A stretch of 64,000 nt of DNA, taken from assembly GCF_045063725.1 (NCBI RefSeq), contig NZ_CP173695.1; one strand, given 5' to 3'. The position numbers and the translations under genes are program-made. This DNA is from Sellimonas catena (GTDB lineage Bacteria > Bacillota > Clostridia > Lachnospirales > Lachnospiraceae). Shown here in pieces: positions 24,892 through 33,492 of the stretch. Positions within the stretch are counted from its first letter, which is position 1; the number at the start of each line of letters is the position of its first letter. The notes beneath the pieces were generated by a model. The model was not told the DNA's origin, ran no database searches, and saw only the letters and a program-made list of their open reading frames with translations.

Positions 24892-25402
24892 AGTATTGGT
24901 TCCGGAGGAGCAGGTAAATCAAAGGATCGAGGAGCTTGGAAAGAAGATCAGTGAAGATTATGCCGGAAAGCATGTACATCTGATCTGCGTCCTGAAAGGC
25001 GGGGTCTTTTTTATGTGTGAACTTGCAAAGAGAATTACAGTTCCTGTTTCCATGGATTTTATGAGTGTCAGCAGCTATGGATCAGGCACGGAATCAAGCG
25101 GCGTGGTAAAGATCGTGAAGGATCTGGATGAACCGCTTGAGGGGAAAGATGTGATTATTGTGGAGGATATCATCGATTCCGGCCGCACGCTTTTTCATCT
25201 GATGAAAATTTTAAACGAAAGAGGGCCGAAAAGCATGCATATCTGTACACTTCTGGACAAACCGGAACGCCGCGTGAAAGATGTTCACGTTGACTATGTC
25301 GGCTTTAACATTCCGGATGAATTTGTAGTCGGCTACGGTCTTGACTATGACCAGAAGTACCGGAACCTTCCGTATATCGGAGTGGTCGAAGGAGTAGAAT
25401 AG
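24875..25402 (+). CDS. hpt: Hypoxanthine phosphoribosyltransferase
   Basis: Purine salvage enzyme making IMP/GMP from hypoxanthine/guanine and PRPP. 175 residues with CVLKGGVFFMCEL, the PRPP loop VIIVEDIIDSGRTLFHL (about 88-104) and GYGLDYDQKYRNLPYIG at the C-terminus. Its start lies inside the tilS 3' end behind GGAGG, so it is translationally coupled. tilS-hpt-ftsH is a conserved Firmicute cluster. Confidence 0.95.
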   Translation: MAETIKVLVPEEQVNQRIEELGKKISEDYAGKHVHLICVLKGGVFFMCELAKRITVPVSMDFMSVSSYGSGTESSGVVKIVKDLDEPLEGKDVIIVEDIIDSGRTLFHLMKILNERGPKSMHICTLLDKPERRVKDVHVDYVGFNIPDEFVVGYGLDYDQKYRNLPYIGVVEGVE

Positions 25403-25420
25403 AAAGGAGAAAAAGGAAGG

Positions 25421-27283
25421 TTGAATAATAAAAAGAACAGAGGCTTCGGCAGCGTATCAGTACTGATATTCATCGTGCTGATCTTCCTTGCTTTCTGGGT
25501 AACCAATCAGTCACAGCAGAGAAGCAGGACGCTGACGCTGGATGAATACCATGAGGCCGTCGAAGGGAACCAGGTGGAAAGCGCTGTCATCTATCAGGAT
25601 CAGGCAGTTCCGACGGGTCAGGTTGAACTTTTGATGAAAGATTCCGGAGAATACCGGTATGTCAATATTTCCAATGTTCAGAACGAACAGAATTATCTGG
25701 AAAGTGAAGGAATCAGCTGTGAGTTAAGTGAAGTACCGGGTGAAAATGTATTTCTGACATCGATTCTTCCAACGATCATTATGGTAGGCGCGATTTTCCT
25801 GCTTTTCGCATTTATGCGAAGACAGAGCGGCGCAGCTGACGGAGGAGCGGGTGCCAAAGCAATGAATTTCGGAAAAAGCCGGGCCAGAATGAGTACGGAT
25901 AAAGACAAAAAAGTCACATTCGATGATGTGGCAGGACTCAAAGAGGAAAAAGAGGAACTTGAGGAAATTGTGGATTTTCTGAAAAATCCTCAAAGATATA
26001 TTCAGGTAGGGGCGAGAATTCCGAAAGGAGTACTGCTGGAAGGACCTCCGGGAACAGGTAAGACACTGCTTGCGAAGGCTGTAGCCGGAGAGGCGGATGT
26101 ACCGTTCTTTACGATTTCCGGTTCAGACTTCGTGGAAATGTTTGTCGGAGTCGGAGCATCCCGGGTAAGAGATCTGTTTGAAGATGCCAAGAAACATGCA
26201 CCGTGTATTATTTTTATCGATGAGATTGACGCTGTTGCAAGACGCAGAGGAACCGGTATGGGAGGCGGACATGACGAAAGAGAGCAGACACTGAACCAGC
26301 TCCTTGTGGAGATGGACGGATTCGGAGTCAATGAGGGCATCATTGTCATGGCTGCGACGAACCGGGTAGATATTCTGGATCCAGCAATCCTGCGTCCGGG
26401 ACGATTTGACAGAAAGGTTCTCGTAGGACGTCCGGATGTACAGGGAAGATTTGAGATTCTTGCCGTACACGCAAGATCCAAGCCGCTCGGAGATGACGTT
26501 GATCTGCGGCAGATCGCGCAGACGACAGCCGGATTTACCGGGGCGGATCTGGAAAACCTGCTCAATGAAAGCGCGATTTACGCGGCAAAGCAGGCCCGCA
26601 TGTACATTACACAGGAGGATATCCGGCGGGCATTTGTCAAAGTCGGAATCGGCGCGGAGAAGAAGAGCCGTGTGATTTCAGACAAGGAAAAGAGGATTAC
26701 GGCCTACCATGAGTCAGGACACGCGATCCTGTTCCATCTCCTACCGGATGTTGGGCCGGTCTATACGGTTTCCATCATTCCGACAGGAAACGGTGCGGCA
26801 GGATATACGATGCCGCTTCCGGAAAAGGACGAAATGTTCAACACAAAAGGGAAAATGCTTCAGGACATCACGGTTTCCCTTGGAGGCCGGGTGGCTGAAG
26901 AAATCATCTTCGATGACATTACGACAGGAGCGTCACAGGATATTAAACAGGCTACAAGCCTCGCAAAAGCGATGGTGACCAAGTTCGGCATGTCAAAGGA
27001 GGTCGGCTTGATCAATTATGACAATGACAGCGACGAAGTCTTCATAGGAAGAGACCTTGCCCATACAAGGGGCTACGGTGAAGCGGTTGCAGGGAAGATT
27101 GATGAGGAAGTGAAACGAATTATTGACGAATGTTATGAAGAAGCAAAGACAATAATAAATGAGCATATGGACGTATTACACAAGTGTGCATCTCTCCTTC
27201 TGGAAAAAGAAAAGATTTCCAGGGAAGAGTTTGAAAGTTTATTTACAGAAAGCTCTCAGGAAGAACAGATGCTGCCGGAGTAG
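25421..27283 (+). CDS. ftsH: ATP-dependent zinc metalloprotease FtsH
   Basis: Membrane-bound AAA+ protease for quality control. 620 residues: two N-terminal membrane helices (about 10-26 and 107-127) around a small extracytoplasmic domain, AAA module with GPPGTGKTLLAKA (about 209) and IIFIDEIDAVARRRG, arginine-finger region ATNRVDILDPAILRPGRFDR, then the HESGH zinc site (about 433) and a C-terminal helical part. The TTG start at 25421 has AGAAAGGAG upstream and gives MNNKKNRGFGS. Confidence 0.95.
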   Translation: MNNKKNRGFGSVSVLIFIVLIFLAFWVTNQSQQRSRTLTLDEYHEAVEGNQVESAVIYQDQAVPTGQVELLMKDSGEYRYVNISNVQNEQNYLESEGISCELSEVPGENVFLTSILPTIIMVGAIFLLFAFMRRQSGAADGGAGAKAMNFGKSRARMSTDKDKKVTFDDVAGLKEEKEELEEIVDFLKNPQRYIQVGARIPKGVLLEGPPGTGKTLLAKAVAGEADVPFFTISGSDFVEMFVGVGASRVRDLFEDAKKHAPCIIFIDEIDAVARRRGTGMGGGHDEREQTLNQLLVEMDGFGVNEGIIVMAATNRVDILDPAILRPGRFDRKVLVGRPDVQGRFEILAVHARSKPLGDDVDLRQIAQTTAGFTGADLENLLNESAIYAAKQARMYITQEDIRRAFVKVGIGAEKKSRVISDKEKRITAYHESGHAILFHLLPDVGPVYTVSIIPTGNGAAGYTMPLPEKDEMFNTKGKMLQDITVSLGGRVAEEIIFDDITTGASQDIKQATSLAKAMVTKFGMSKEVGLINYDNDSDEVFIGRDLAHTRGYGEAVAGKIDEEVKRIIDECYEEAKTIINEHMDVLHKCASLLLEKEKISREEFESLFTESSQEEQMLPE

Positions 27284-27308
27284 ATACGGGAAGAAAGGGA
27301 GTATGTTT

Positions 27309-29357
27309 ATGAATAAACAGGCATTATTTTGTGATGGGACGGGAGTATATGTCATCCCGCCGGAACCGGTAGAAAATCAGAAGATAATTTTAAGATTCCG
27401 AACGGCGAAAGATGATGTGCAGGAAGTAAAAGTGGTCACAAGTGAGGCCTGTTTTTCTATGGAAAAAGGGCAGTCATCAGAAGTTTTTGATTATTATAAT
27501 ACCCGTATTCAGATAGGAAACGAGCCTTTGAAATATCACTTTGAAATTCGGGGAAATGATGGAGAAGTGGTGTATTTTAACCGCTACGGGGTAGTCGAAG
27601 AGCCGATGAAGACCTACGAGTTTGTGTTGATTCCCAACTTCTCCACACCGGAATGGGCAAAAGGGGCGGTAATGTATCAGATCTATACGGACCGTTTTTA
27701 TAATGGAGATCCGGATAATGATGTTGTGACAGGGGAATACTATTATCTTGGAGCCAGATCCGAGAAAGTAGAAGACTGGAACCAGAAACCGGCCAAGGCG
27801 ATGGCGATCCGTGAATTTTACGGCGGGGATCTTCAGGGAGTGCTTGATAAGCTTGACTACCTGCAGGAGCTCGGTGTTGAAGTCATTTATTTTAACCCGC
27901 TGTTCGTTTCGCCTTCTAATCACAAATACGATATTCAGGATTATGATTATATTGATCCGCACTTTGGCAGGATCGTAAAAGACGGCGGAGAGATCCTTAC
28001 GGAGGGGTGTGCGGATAACAGTCAGGCGACAAAATATCAGGTACGAAGTGCCGGAAGGGCAAATCTGGAGGCAAGCAATCAGTTTTTTGTCCATGTGGTC
28101 GAGGAGATTCACAGACGCGGCATGAAAGTCATTCTTGACGGAGTTTTTAATCACTGCGGCTCCTTCAACAAGTGGATGGACAGAGAAAAGATCTACCTGA
28201 AAGAAGGAACGTATGAGCCGGGCGCATACATTTCAGCGGACAGCCCGTACCGGGACTTCTTCAAGTTTTATAACGAAGATCCGGGCGCATGGCCGGATAA
28301 CGGAAGCTATGACGGCTGGTGGGGTCATGAAACGTTGCCAAAGCTGAATTATGAAGAGTCCGTAAAACTGGAAAACTATATTCTCAGGATCGGGAAAAAA
28401 TGGGTTTCGCCGCCGTATAATGTGGACGGATGGAGACTGGACGTAGCGGCTGATCTTGGAATGTCAAAGGAATACAATCACGATTTCTGGAAACGCTTCC
28501 GGATGGCTGTCAAAAGTGCGAATCCGCAGGCGATTATTCTTGCGGAGCACTATGGAGATCCGAAAGAATGGCTTCAGGGAGATGAATGGGATACCGTCAT
28601 GAATTACGATGCGTTTATGGAACCGCTGACCTGGTTTTTAACCGGTATGGAAAAGCACAGCGATTTCAGCCGGCCGGATCTGTGTGACAATGCGGATTAT
28701 TTTATCAATTCCATCACGCACCATATGGCAGCAATGCCGACTCCGTCACTTATGACGGCAATGAATGAACTGTCAAACCATGACCATTCCCGTTTCCTGA
28801 CACGGACGAATCATATGGTGGGACGTGTTGACCAGCTGGGACATGAAGCGGCAGAGATCTATACGAATCCGGCTATCATGAGAGAAGCTGTCGTGATGCA
28901 GATGACCTGGGTAGGAGCGCCGACAATCTATTATGGCGATGAGGCCGGGGTATACGGATTTACAGATCCGGACAACCGGAGAACATACCCGTGGGGAAAT
29001 GAAGATAAAGAGATGATTGCTTTCCACAAGGAAGTTATCGCTATTCACAAACGTTACCGCGCATTCCGGACAGGATCGCTCAAGATGCTGACCTGGGAAG
29101 AAGGGATTCTTGCCTATGCACGCTTCAATGACAGAAGACAGTTTGTTGTTATCGTGAACAACAGAAGCGAGGCGGCAACAGTCCGCGTACCGGTCTGGCC
29201 GGCAGAGATTCCGATGCAGGGATTTATGAGAAGGCTGATCTATACATATGATGAAGGATATACAACAGAGTTTGAAGAGTATATTATAGAAAACGGCGAG
29301 ATTGTCCTTAATATGGGGAAACATTCCGCAATAATTTTAAAAAAGCGTGAATATTAG
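27309..29357 (+). CDS. GH13 alpha-glucan hydrolase (neopullulanase/maltodextrinase-like)
   Basis: A 682-residue intracellular alpha-amylase-family enzyme for maltodextrin or glycogen breakdown. An N-terminal beta-sandwich (1-130, CBM34-like) precedes the (beta/alpha)8 domain: DGVFNHCG (region I), DGWRLDVA with the nucleophile Asp (region II), IILAEHYGDP with the acid/base Glu (region III) and LSNHDHSRFL (region IV). No signal peptide. ATG 27309 was chosen because AAGGGAG lies 7 nt upstream; ATG 27303 is too close to it. Exact specificity cannot be fixed from sequence. Confidence 0.88.
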   Translation: MNKQALFCDGTGVYVIPPEPVENQKIILRFRTAKDDVQEVKVVTSEACFSMEKGQSSEVFDYYNTRIQIGNEPLKYHFEIRGNDGEVVYFNRYGVVEEPMKTYEFVLIPNFSTPEWAKGAVMYQIYTDRFYNGDPDNDVVTGEYYYLGARSEKVEDWNQKPAKAMAIREFYGGDLQGVLDKLDYLQELGVEVIYFNPLFVSPSNHKYDIQDYDYIDPHFGRIVKDGGEILTEGCADNSQATKYQVRSAGRANLEASNQFFVHVVEEIHRRGMKVILDGVFNHCGSFNKWMDREKIYLKEGTYEPGAYISADSPYRDFFKFYNEDPGAWPDNGSYDGWWGHETLPKLNYEESVKLENYILRIGKKWVSPPYNVDGWRLDVAADLGMSKEYNHDFWKRFRMAVKSANPQAIILAEHYGDPKEWLQGDEWDTVMNYDAFMEPLTWFLTGMEKHSDFSRPDLCDNADYFINSITHHMAAMPTPSLMTAMNELSNHDHSRFLTRTNHMVGRVDQLGHEAAEIYTNPAIMREAVVMQMTWVGAPTIYYGDEAGVYGFTDPDNRRTYPWGNEDKEMIAFHKEVIAIHKRYRAFRTGSLKMLTWEEGILAYARFNDRRQFVVIVNNRSEAATVRVPVWPAEIPMQGFMRRLIYTYDEGYTTEFEEYIIENGEIVLNMGKHSAIILKKREY

Positions 29358-29365
29358 CCAAAAAC

Positions 29366-29394
29366 TTGACAAACCGGCATAGATGTAGTAAAAG
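29366..29394 (+). promoter_or_regulatory. Promoter of the LCP gene
   Basis: TTGACA (29366-29371), 17 nt, TAAAAG (29389-29394), 8 nt after the GH13 stop. Confidence 0.65.
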
Positions 29395-29454
29395 TTATAA
29401 AATAGTACAAGTGCGAACAGACGCAGGAAAGACCTACGAAAGGATAAAAGAACT

Positions 29455-31173
29455 ATGGTCCAGAAAGAGAGTGGAAACGGAAAGCTTCCAGAGAACAGAC
29501 CGGTACGCCGGCAAAAAAGGCGGGCGGACGCATCCGGTCAGAAGAAGTCCGATTCAGACTATAATATGGATGAGGGACAGGAACGTACAACGACAAGAAA
29601 GCGAAAGACAGAGGGGACAAGACGGAAGATTCCTGACAGACTTACGGAAGAGGAAAAACGGGCAAGAAGATTGAAGGAGATCGGAAGACGTAAAGAACGA
29701 AAAGCCGAGCGCGCAGGTGCAGCCAGAGGTATGGTATTTTTCGCATTTCAGCTTGCGTCATCTCTGGCATTCTTGTGGCTTCTGTGCTGGATGGATATTC
29801 TGCTTATGGAATACCTTCTGGGAATCGCGGGAGTACTTCTGGTACTGCTTGGAATTACATTGATTTCACAGCTGGCTGTACGGGGAAGGGGCAAGATTGT
29901 CGGCAAGGTATTCAGTTTTTTGATGACGATTGTTCTGGCTGTCGGATCTTTTTATATTTATAAAACCGGCGGGGCGCTCCTGAGCATTGCAGGCGGCGGC
30001 TCGGAAAGTCATAAGATGGTTGCGGTCGTAAGAGAAAGTGACAAGGCAGAAGAGCTGAGCGATGCAGAAGATTATGTGTTTGGAATCCAGTATGCAACGG
30101 ATGGAGAAAACACTGATAAAGCGCTTTCTAATATCAATAAGCAGTTGAAAAAGAGCATCGATACCGAAGTGTTTGATAATATGGAAGAGATGGCGCAGGC
30201 TCTGATGGATGAAGAGATCGATATCATTGTTTATGATTCCAACTATCAGAATACGATGGAGAAAGCGTCAGAAGGCTTCGGCTCCAATACAAGGGTGATT
30301 TACGAATATACAGTAGAAGAGACGCAGGATGTTTCTCTGGATGTTCCGGTTCAGTCAGAGCCGTTTACCGTGTATATCAGCGGTATTGATATCTACGGAA
30401 ATGTGGAGGATTCCAGCCGAAGTGATGTTAATATCATCGCCACGGTCAACCCGACAACGCATCAGATTCTGCTGGTAACGACTCCGCGAGACTACTATGT
30501 GGAGATTCCGGGTATTTCCGGCGGCATGAAGGATAAACTGACACATGCAGGAAATTACGGGGTGGATGTTTCGATTGATACACTGGAAGAGCTGTATCAG
30601 GTATCAATTCCATTCTATGGGAGACTGAATTTTACCTCCTTTATCAATATTATTGATATTCTGGGCGGTGTAGACGTAGAGTCTGAATATGCCTTCACAA
30701 CAGGCACCGACGCCGGAGCTGTTGTTGAAATTCAGGAAGGCACGAATCACCTGGACGGTCAGGAGGCACTTGCGTTTGCAAGAGAGCGTCATGCGCTTGT
30801 AGACGGCGACAATCAGCGTGGAAAGAATCAGGAGGCACTGATTACCGCAATGATCAAAAAGATGGTATCTCCATCCATGATCGTAAAGGCGGCTGATATC
30901 CTTGACGAGGCAGCCGACAGTGTAGAGACAAATATGTCCATGAAACAGATCCGGGCACTGATCAAACAGCAGCTCAGCGATCACTCAGACTGGCAGATCT
31001 ACTCGATGGCAGCCGACGGTATCGGCGGTCAGGAGATGTGCTATTCGACCGGAAGTCAGTATCTTTATGTGACGATCCCGAATGAAGACACTGTGGCCGA
31101 GATTGCGGACATGATTAACAAGGTGGAGGCCGGAGAGATGATTGAAGGCTCTGAGACGGCTGATGGAACCTGA
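29455..31173 (+). CDS. LytR-CpsA-Psr (LCP) family cell-wall glycopolymer ligase
   Basis: LCP proteins transfer teichoic acid or polysaccharide precursors onto peptidoglycan. 572 residues: a highly basic cytoplasmic N-terminus (1-90), three membrane helices (about 92-112, 118-138, 150-170), an accessory domain, then the LCP domain with SRSDVNIIATVNP, LVTTPRDYYVEIP and ALAFARERHALVDGDNQRGK, where Arg and Asp residues bind the pyrophosphate lipid. ATG 29455 is preceded by AAAGGA. Confidence 0.9.
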   Translation: MVQKESGNGKLPENRPVRRQKRRADASGQKKSDSDYNMDEGQERTTTRKRKTEGTRRKIPDRLTEEEKRARRLKEIGRRKERKAERAGAARGMVFFAFQLASSLAFLWLLCWMDILLMEYLLGIAGVLLVLLGITLISQLAVRGRGKIVGKVFSFLMTIVLAVGSFYIYKTGGALLSIAGGGSESHKMVAVVRESDKAEELSDAEDYVFGIQYATDGENTDKALSNINKQLKKSIDTEVFDNMEEMAQALMDEEIDIIVYDSNYQNTMEKASEGFGSNTRVIYEYTVEETQDVSLDVPVQSEPFTVYISGIDIYGNVEDSSRSDVNIIATVNPTTHQILLVTTPRDYYVEIPGISGGMKDKLTHAGNYGVDVSIDTLEELYQVSIPFYGRLNFTSFINIIDILGGVDVESEYAFTTGTDAGAVVEIQEGTNHLDGQEALAFARERHALVDGDNQRGKNQEALITAMIKKMVSPSMIVKAADILDEAADSVETNMSMKQIRALIKQQLSDHSDWQIYSMAADGIGGQEMCYSTGSQYLYVTIPNEDTVAEIADMINKVEAGEMIEGSETADGT

Positions 31174-31212
31174 TAACCAACGGTTAGGATTAAGATTTAT
31201 GATACAAAAGAA

Positions 31213-31245
31213 AGCGCAAGGGAAATTTTCCTTGCGTTTTTCTTT
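31213..31245 (+). terminator. Terminator after the LCP gene
   Basis: CGCAAGGGAAA-TTTTCCTTGCG hairpin followed by TTTTTCTTT. Confidence 0.8.
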
Positions 31246-31295
31246 GGAATGTGGTATAAATAGTTATTGGCAGGGCATGATACCCTGTATCATAA

Positions 31296-31377
31296 GGATG
31301 GATTCCCGAGTGGCCAAAGGGGGCAGACTGTAAATCTGTTAGCAACGCTTTCGGTGGTTCGAATCCACCTCCATCCA
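31296..31377 (+). tRNA. tRNA-Tyr (GTA)
   Basis: Acceptor GGATGGA pairs with TCCATCC before discriminator A; anticodon loop CTGTAAA; long variable arm as in Tyr tRNA; T-arm GGTGGTTCGAATCCACC. CCA is not encoded. Confidence 0.95.
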
Positions 31378-31381
31378 CTTT

Positions 31382-31468
31382 GCCGCAGTGGCGGAACTGG
31401 CAGACGCACAGGACTTAAAATCCTGCGGGACTTATCCTCCCGTACCGGTTCGATTCCGGTCTGCGGCA
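31382..31468 (+). tRNA. tRNA-Leu (TAA)
   Basis: Acceptor GCCGCAG / CTGCGGC, anticodon loop CTTAAAA, long variable arm (CGGGACTTATCCTCCCG) and T-arm ACCGGTTCGATTCCGGT; discriminator A. It directly follows tRNA-Tyr in a tandem unit. Confidence 0.95.
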
Positions 31469-31472
31469 GGTC

Positions 31473-31522
31473 TGAAAAAGCGTTAAATTCGTTAAATAGC
31501 GGATTTGGCGCTTTTTTCTTTT
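31473..31522 (+). terminator. Terminator after the tRNA-Tyr/Leu pair
   Basis: AAAAAGCG pairs with CGCTTTTTT across a weakly structured loop and is followed by TCTTTTT. Confidence 0.6.
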
Positions 31523-31591
31523 TATGGAAACATTGTACAATGTTGTAAAGCAGAGCTTGTATCGGAGAACGCGCATGGATAAACGTATTAA

Positions 31592-32177
31592 GAGTGGGTT
31601 CTGGACGGGGGAACGGTCTTATATGGAAGCGCCTCTGAGTTAAGGGCTACACTGGAATATGATTTTTCTCAGGAGAGAGAGTTCAGTTATAAAGGCCTTT
31701 CGATGAATGAGATTATCCATCATCTGGCGGTATTGGTCTCAAGATTATGGCAGATTCATATCTTTGGCGAGGGCAATACGAGAAACAACAGAGTATCTGG
31801 AATTGTTTTTAAGGAATCTGCTTCCGAATGAAAAAAATGAACTTCATAACCGATATTGGCATATAAGTGGACTTTGGAAGATGCAAAAAGTAGACATTGG
31901 AGAAGGGAAAGTAGACATTCAGAGTTCGAAAGTAGACATTGAAAGTCTGATTGCGGTGAAAGCGACAGATTTTTCGGAAAAGACAATTTCTCATATTTAT
32001 AAAATGTATGACAAGTTCGGTTTTGATATGATTTTTGGGCGAACCGCAGTTGGTGAACTGCTTGGACTTCAGAATTCAAGTGCATCCAAGCTGCTTGCTA
32101 AACTGCTGAGGGCAGAAATAATAGAGCCGGTGTCCGGTCACGGGAAAGGGAAATACAGGTTTTCGAGAAGATGGTGA
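31592..32177 (+). pseudogene. Fic/DOC family protein remnant with internal deletion
   Basis: Fic proteins AMPylate targets via HxFx[D/E]GNxxR. Frame A (31592-31792) encodes EWVLDGGTVLYGSASELRAT and MNEIIHHLAVLVSRLWQIHI then FGEGNTR, including the Fic motif HIFGEGNTR. Frame B resumes with ETTEYLELFLRNLLPNEKNE and the C-terminal winged-helix part (up to GKGKYRFSRRW). Compared with full Fic proteins about 35 residues after the motif are missing, the frames do not match, and no 5' third is present. So this is a degraded gene next to the tRNA pair. Confidence 0.8.
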
Positions 32178-33187
32178 TACAGCATATTTGTATAGATGCA
32201 TTAGAGAATAAAACTATAGATGAAAAGAAAGAACAGTGCAGGGAAAATTATAACGAATTAAAAAGCGGATTACTGTCCTACCCGATGGAAAACTGTTTTA
32301 AATTGTTTTATAGACAAATGTATAAAGATTTTATTTTTTTTGGAATTAAGCTCGCTTGTGAAAGCGGCGATATGACTTTTATGCTGAATGGATTGTTTCA
32401 AGGGAATAGAATTGGAATGATAAGGAATAATTGTCTGAATACTACACAAGATCAATCTGGCGGCCTGGTTAACATAATTCTGGCTTTTGCGGCCAATGAT
32501 TTAAAACTCGTAGGTAAAAGTATGCCGGTTTCTCCGGGGATCTCAGATAACGGATATTATAAAGGACATTACAACATGATGTATGCCATATACTGGAAAG
32601 ATCAAGAAGCAGGGCGTGAGGCTGAAAAACAACTTCTGAAATTTATGGCAAAGAAACAAAGTAAATTTGATCTTTCTTTTACTCGTTATCTTTTGGCATT
32701 GTACTACGAAGATGCTTCTGAAATTTCAAACTGTTTACTTGAATTATGCTATACCGTTGCAAGATCGAACTGGGTGCAGGAAGAGATTTTCTTCGATACT
32801 CTTCATTATAAGTTAGGCAGACGTGTTGCGTTGTTTGTTCATGGACTCTACCACTTGGCATATTATTCGTTGAATGAAACTACTTTTACAAAGATTCAAT
32901 TACCGGAGCACAAGACATTTATAAAAGAGTATGAGGAATTTAACATAGAACATGGTTTTCCAGTTGGCAGTCATTTCATTCATCTCGATGACATCAGCCA
33001 ATATTTGGAACATTTTATTGATATAGAGATGATACCTGAAGTAGGCGTAGTGAAAGACATACATGACGGGAAAAACTATTTAGATGCAGATTCATTCCAG
33101 GAAAAAGTCTTTGCTAATTTGAAGTCAAAGAAGCTGATTGATTATGATGAATCCGCTGGGAAATTTGTTTTTCGCTCAATAAAATAG
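32171..33187 (+). CDS. Possible immunity 49-like protein
   Basis: A 338-residue cytosolic, helix-rich protein. The N-terminal 230 residues (LFYRQMYKDFIFFGIKLACE, NIILAFAANDLKLVGK, RYLLALYYEDASEISNCLLE) resemble the Imm49 family of polymorphic-toxin immunity proteins; this is recalled similarity and only moderately sure. No membrane segment or signal peptide. The start codon is uncertain (it overlaps the end of the Fic remnant). It is more AT-rich than its neighbours, consistent with transfer. A terminator follows. Confidence 0.5.
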   Translation: MVIQHICIDALENKTIDEKKEQCRENYNELKSGLLSYPMENCFKLFYRQMYKDFIFFGIKLACESGDMTFMLNGLFQGNRIGMIRNNCLNTTQDQSGGLVNIILAFAANDLKLVGKSMPVSPGISDNGYYKGHYNMMYAIYWKDQEAGREAEKQLLKFMAKKQSKFDLSFTRYLLALYYEDASEISNCLLELCYTVARSNWVQEEIFFDTLHYKLGRRVALFVHGLYHLAYYSLNETTFTKIQLPEHKTFIKEYEEFNIEHGFPVGSHFIHLDDISQYLEHFIDIEMIPEVGVVKDIHDGKNYLDADSFQEKVFANLKSKKLIDYDESAGKFVFRSIK

Positions 33188-33202
33188 AATAATATTGTTT
33201 TT

Positions 33203-33241
33203 TGGGAGAAGCTATAATGAAAAGCTTCTTCTTTTTTTATG
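33203..33241 (+). terminator. Terminator after the Imm49-like gene
   Basis: GAAGCTATAATGAAAAGCTTC hairpin followed by TTCTTTTTTT. Confidence 0.8.
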
Positions 33242-33417
33242 TGCCGCCGGGTAGATTTTTTTGAATCTGGCGGCTGTTTTTAATATTTCACAAACAAAAC
33301 AGAAATCTTTCTCCAACATTTGGGCTGTAATCTTATACCATCAGATAAAGATAAATGAAGGAGCTTCCTGTATAATTCAAATATAGGGAATCCCATGAAA
33401 GGTGGTTGAGAAAAAAG

Positions 33418-33488
33418 GATACCTCAGAGTAAAATAAGATTTGCTGACTTTGAGCGGTTAGTAAAATCTTATAAAACAGAGAGGTATC
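33418..33488 (+). promoter_or_regulatory. Nested hairpin covering the IS110 transposase ribosome-binding site
   Basis: Outer stem GATACCTC (33418-33425) with GAGGTATC (33481-33488); inner stem TAAGATTT (33435-33442) with AAATCTTA (33464-33471). The GAGAGG Shine-Dalgarno of the transposase lies in the outer stem, so translation from read-through transcripts should be low. Confidence 0.65.
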
Positions 33489-33492
33489 TAAA

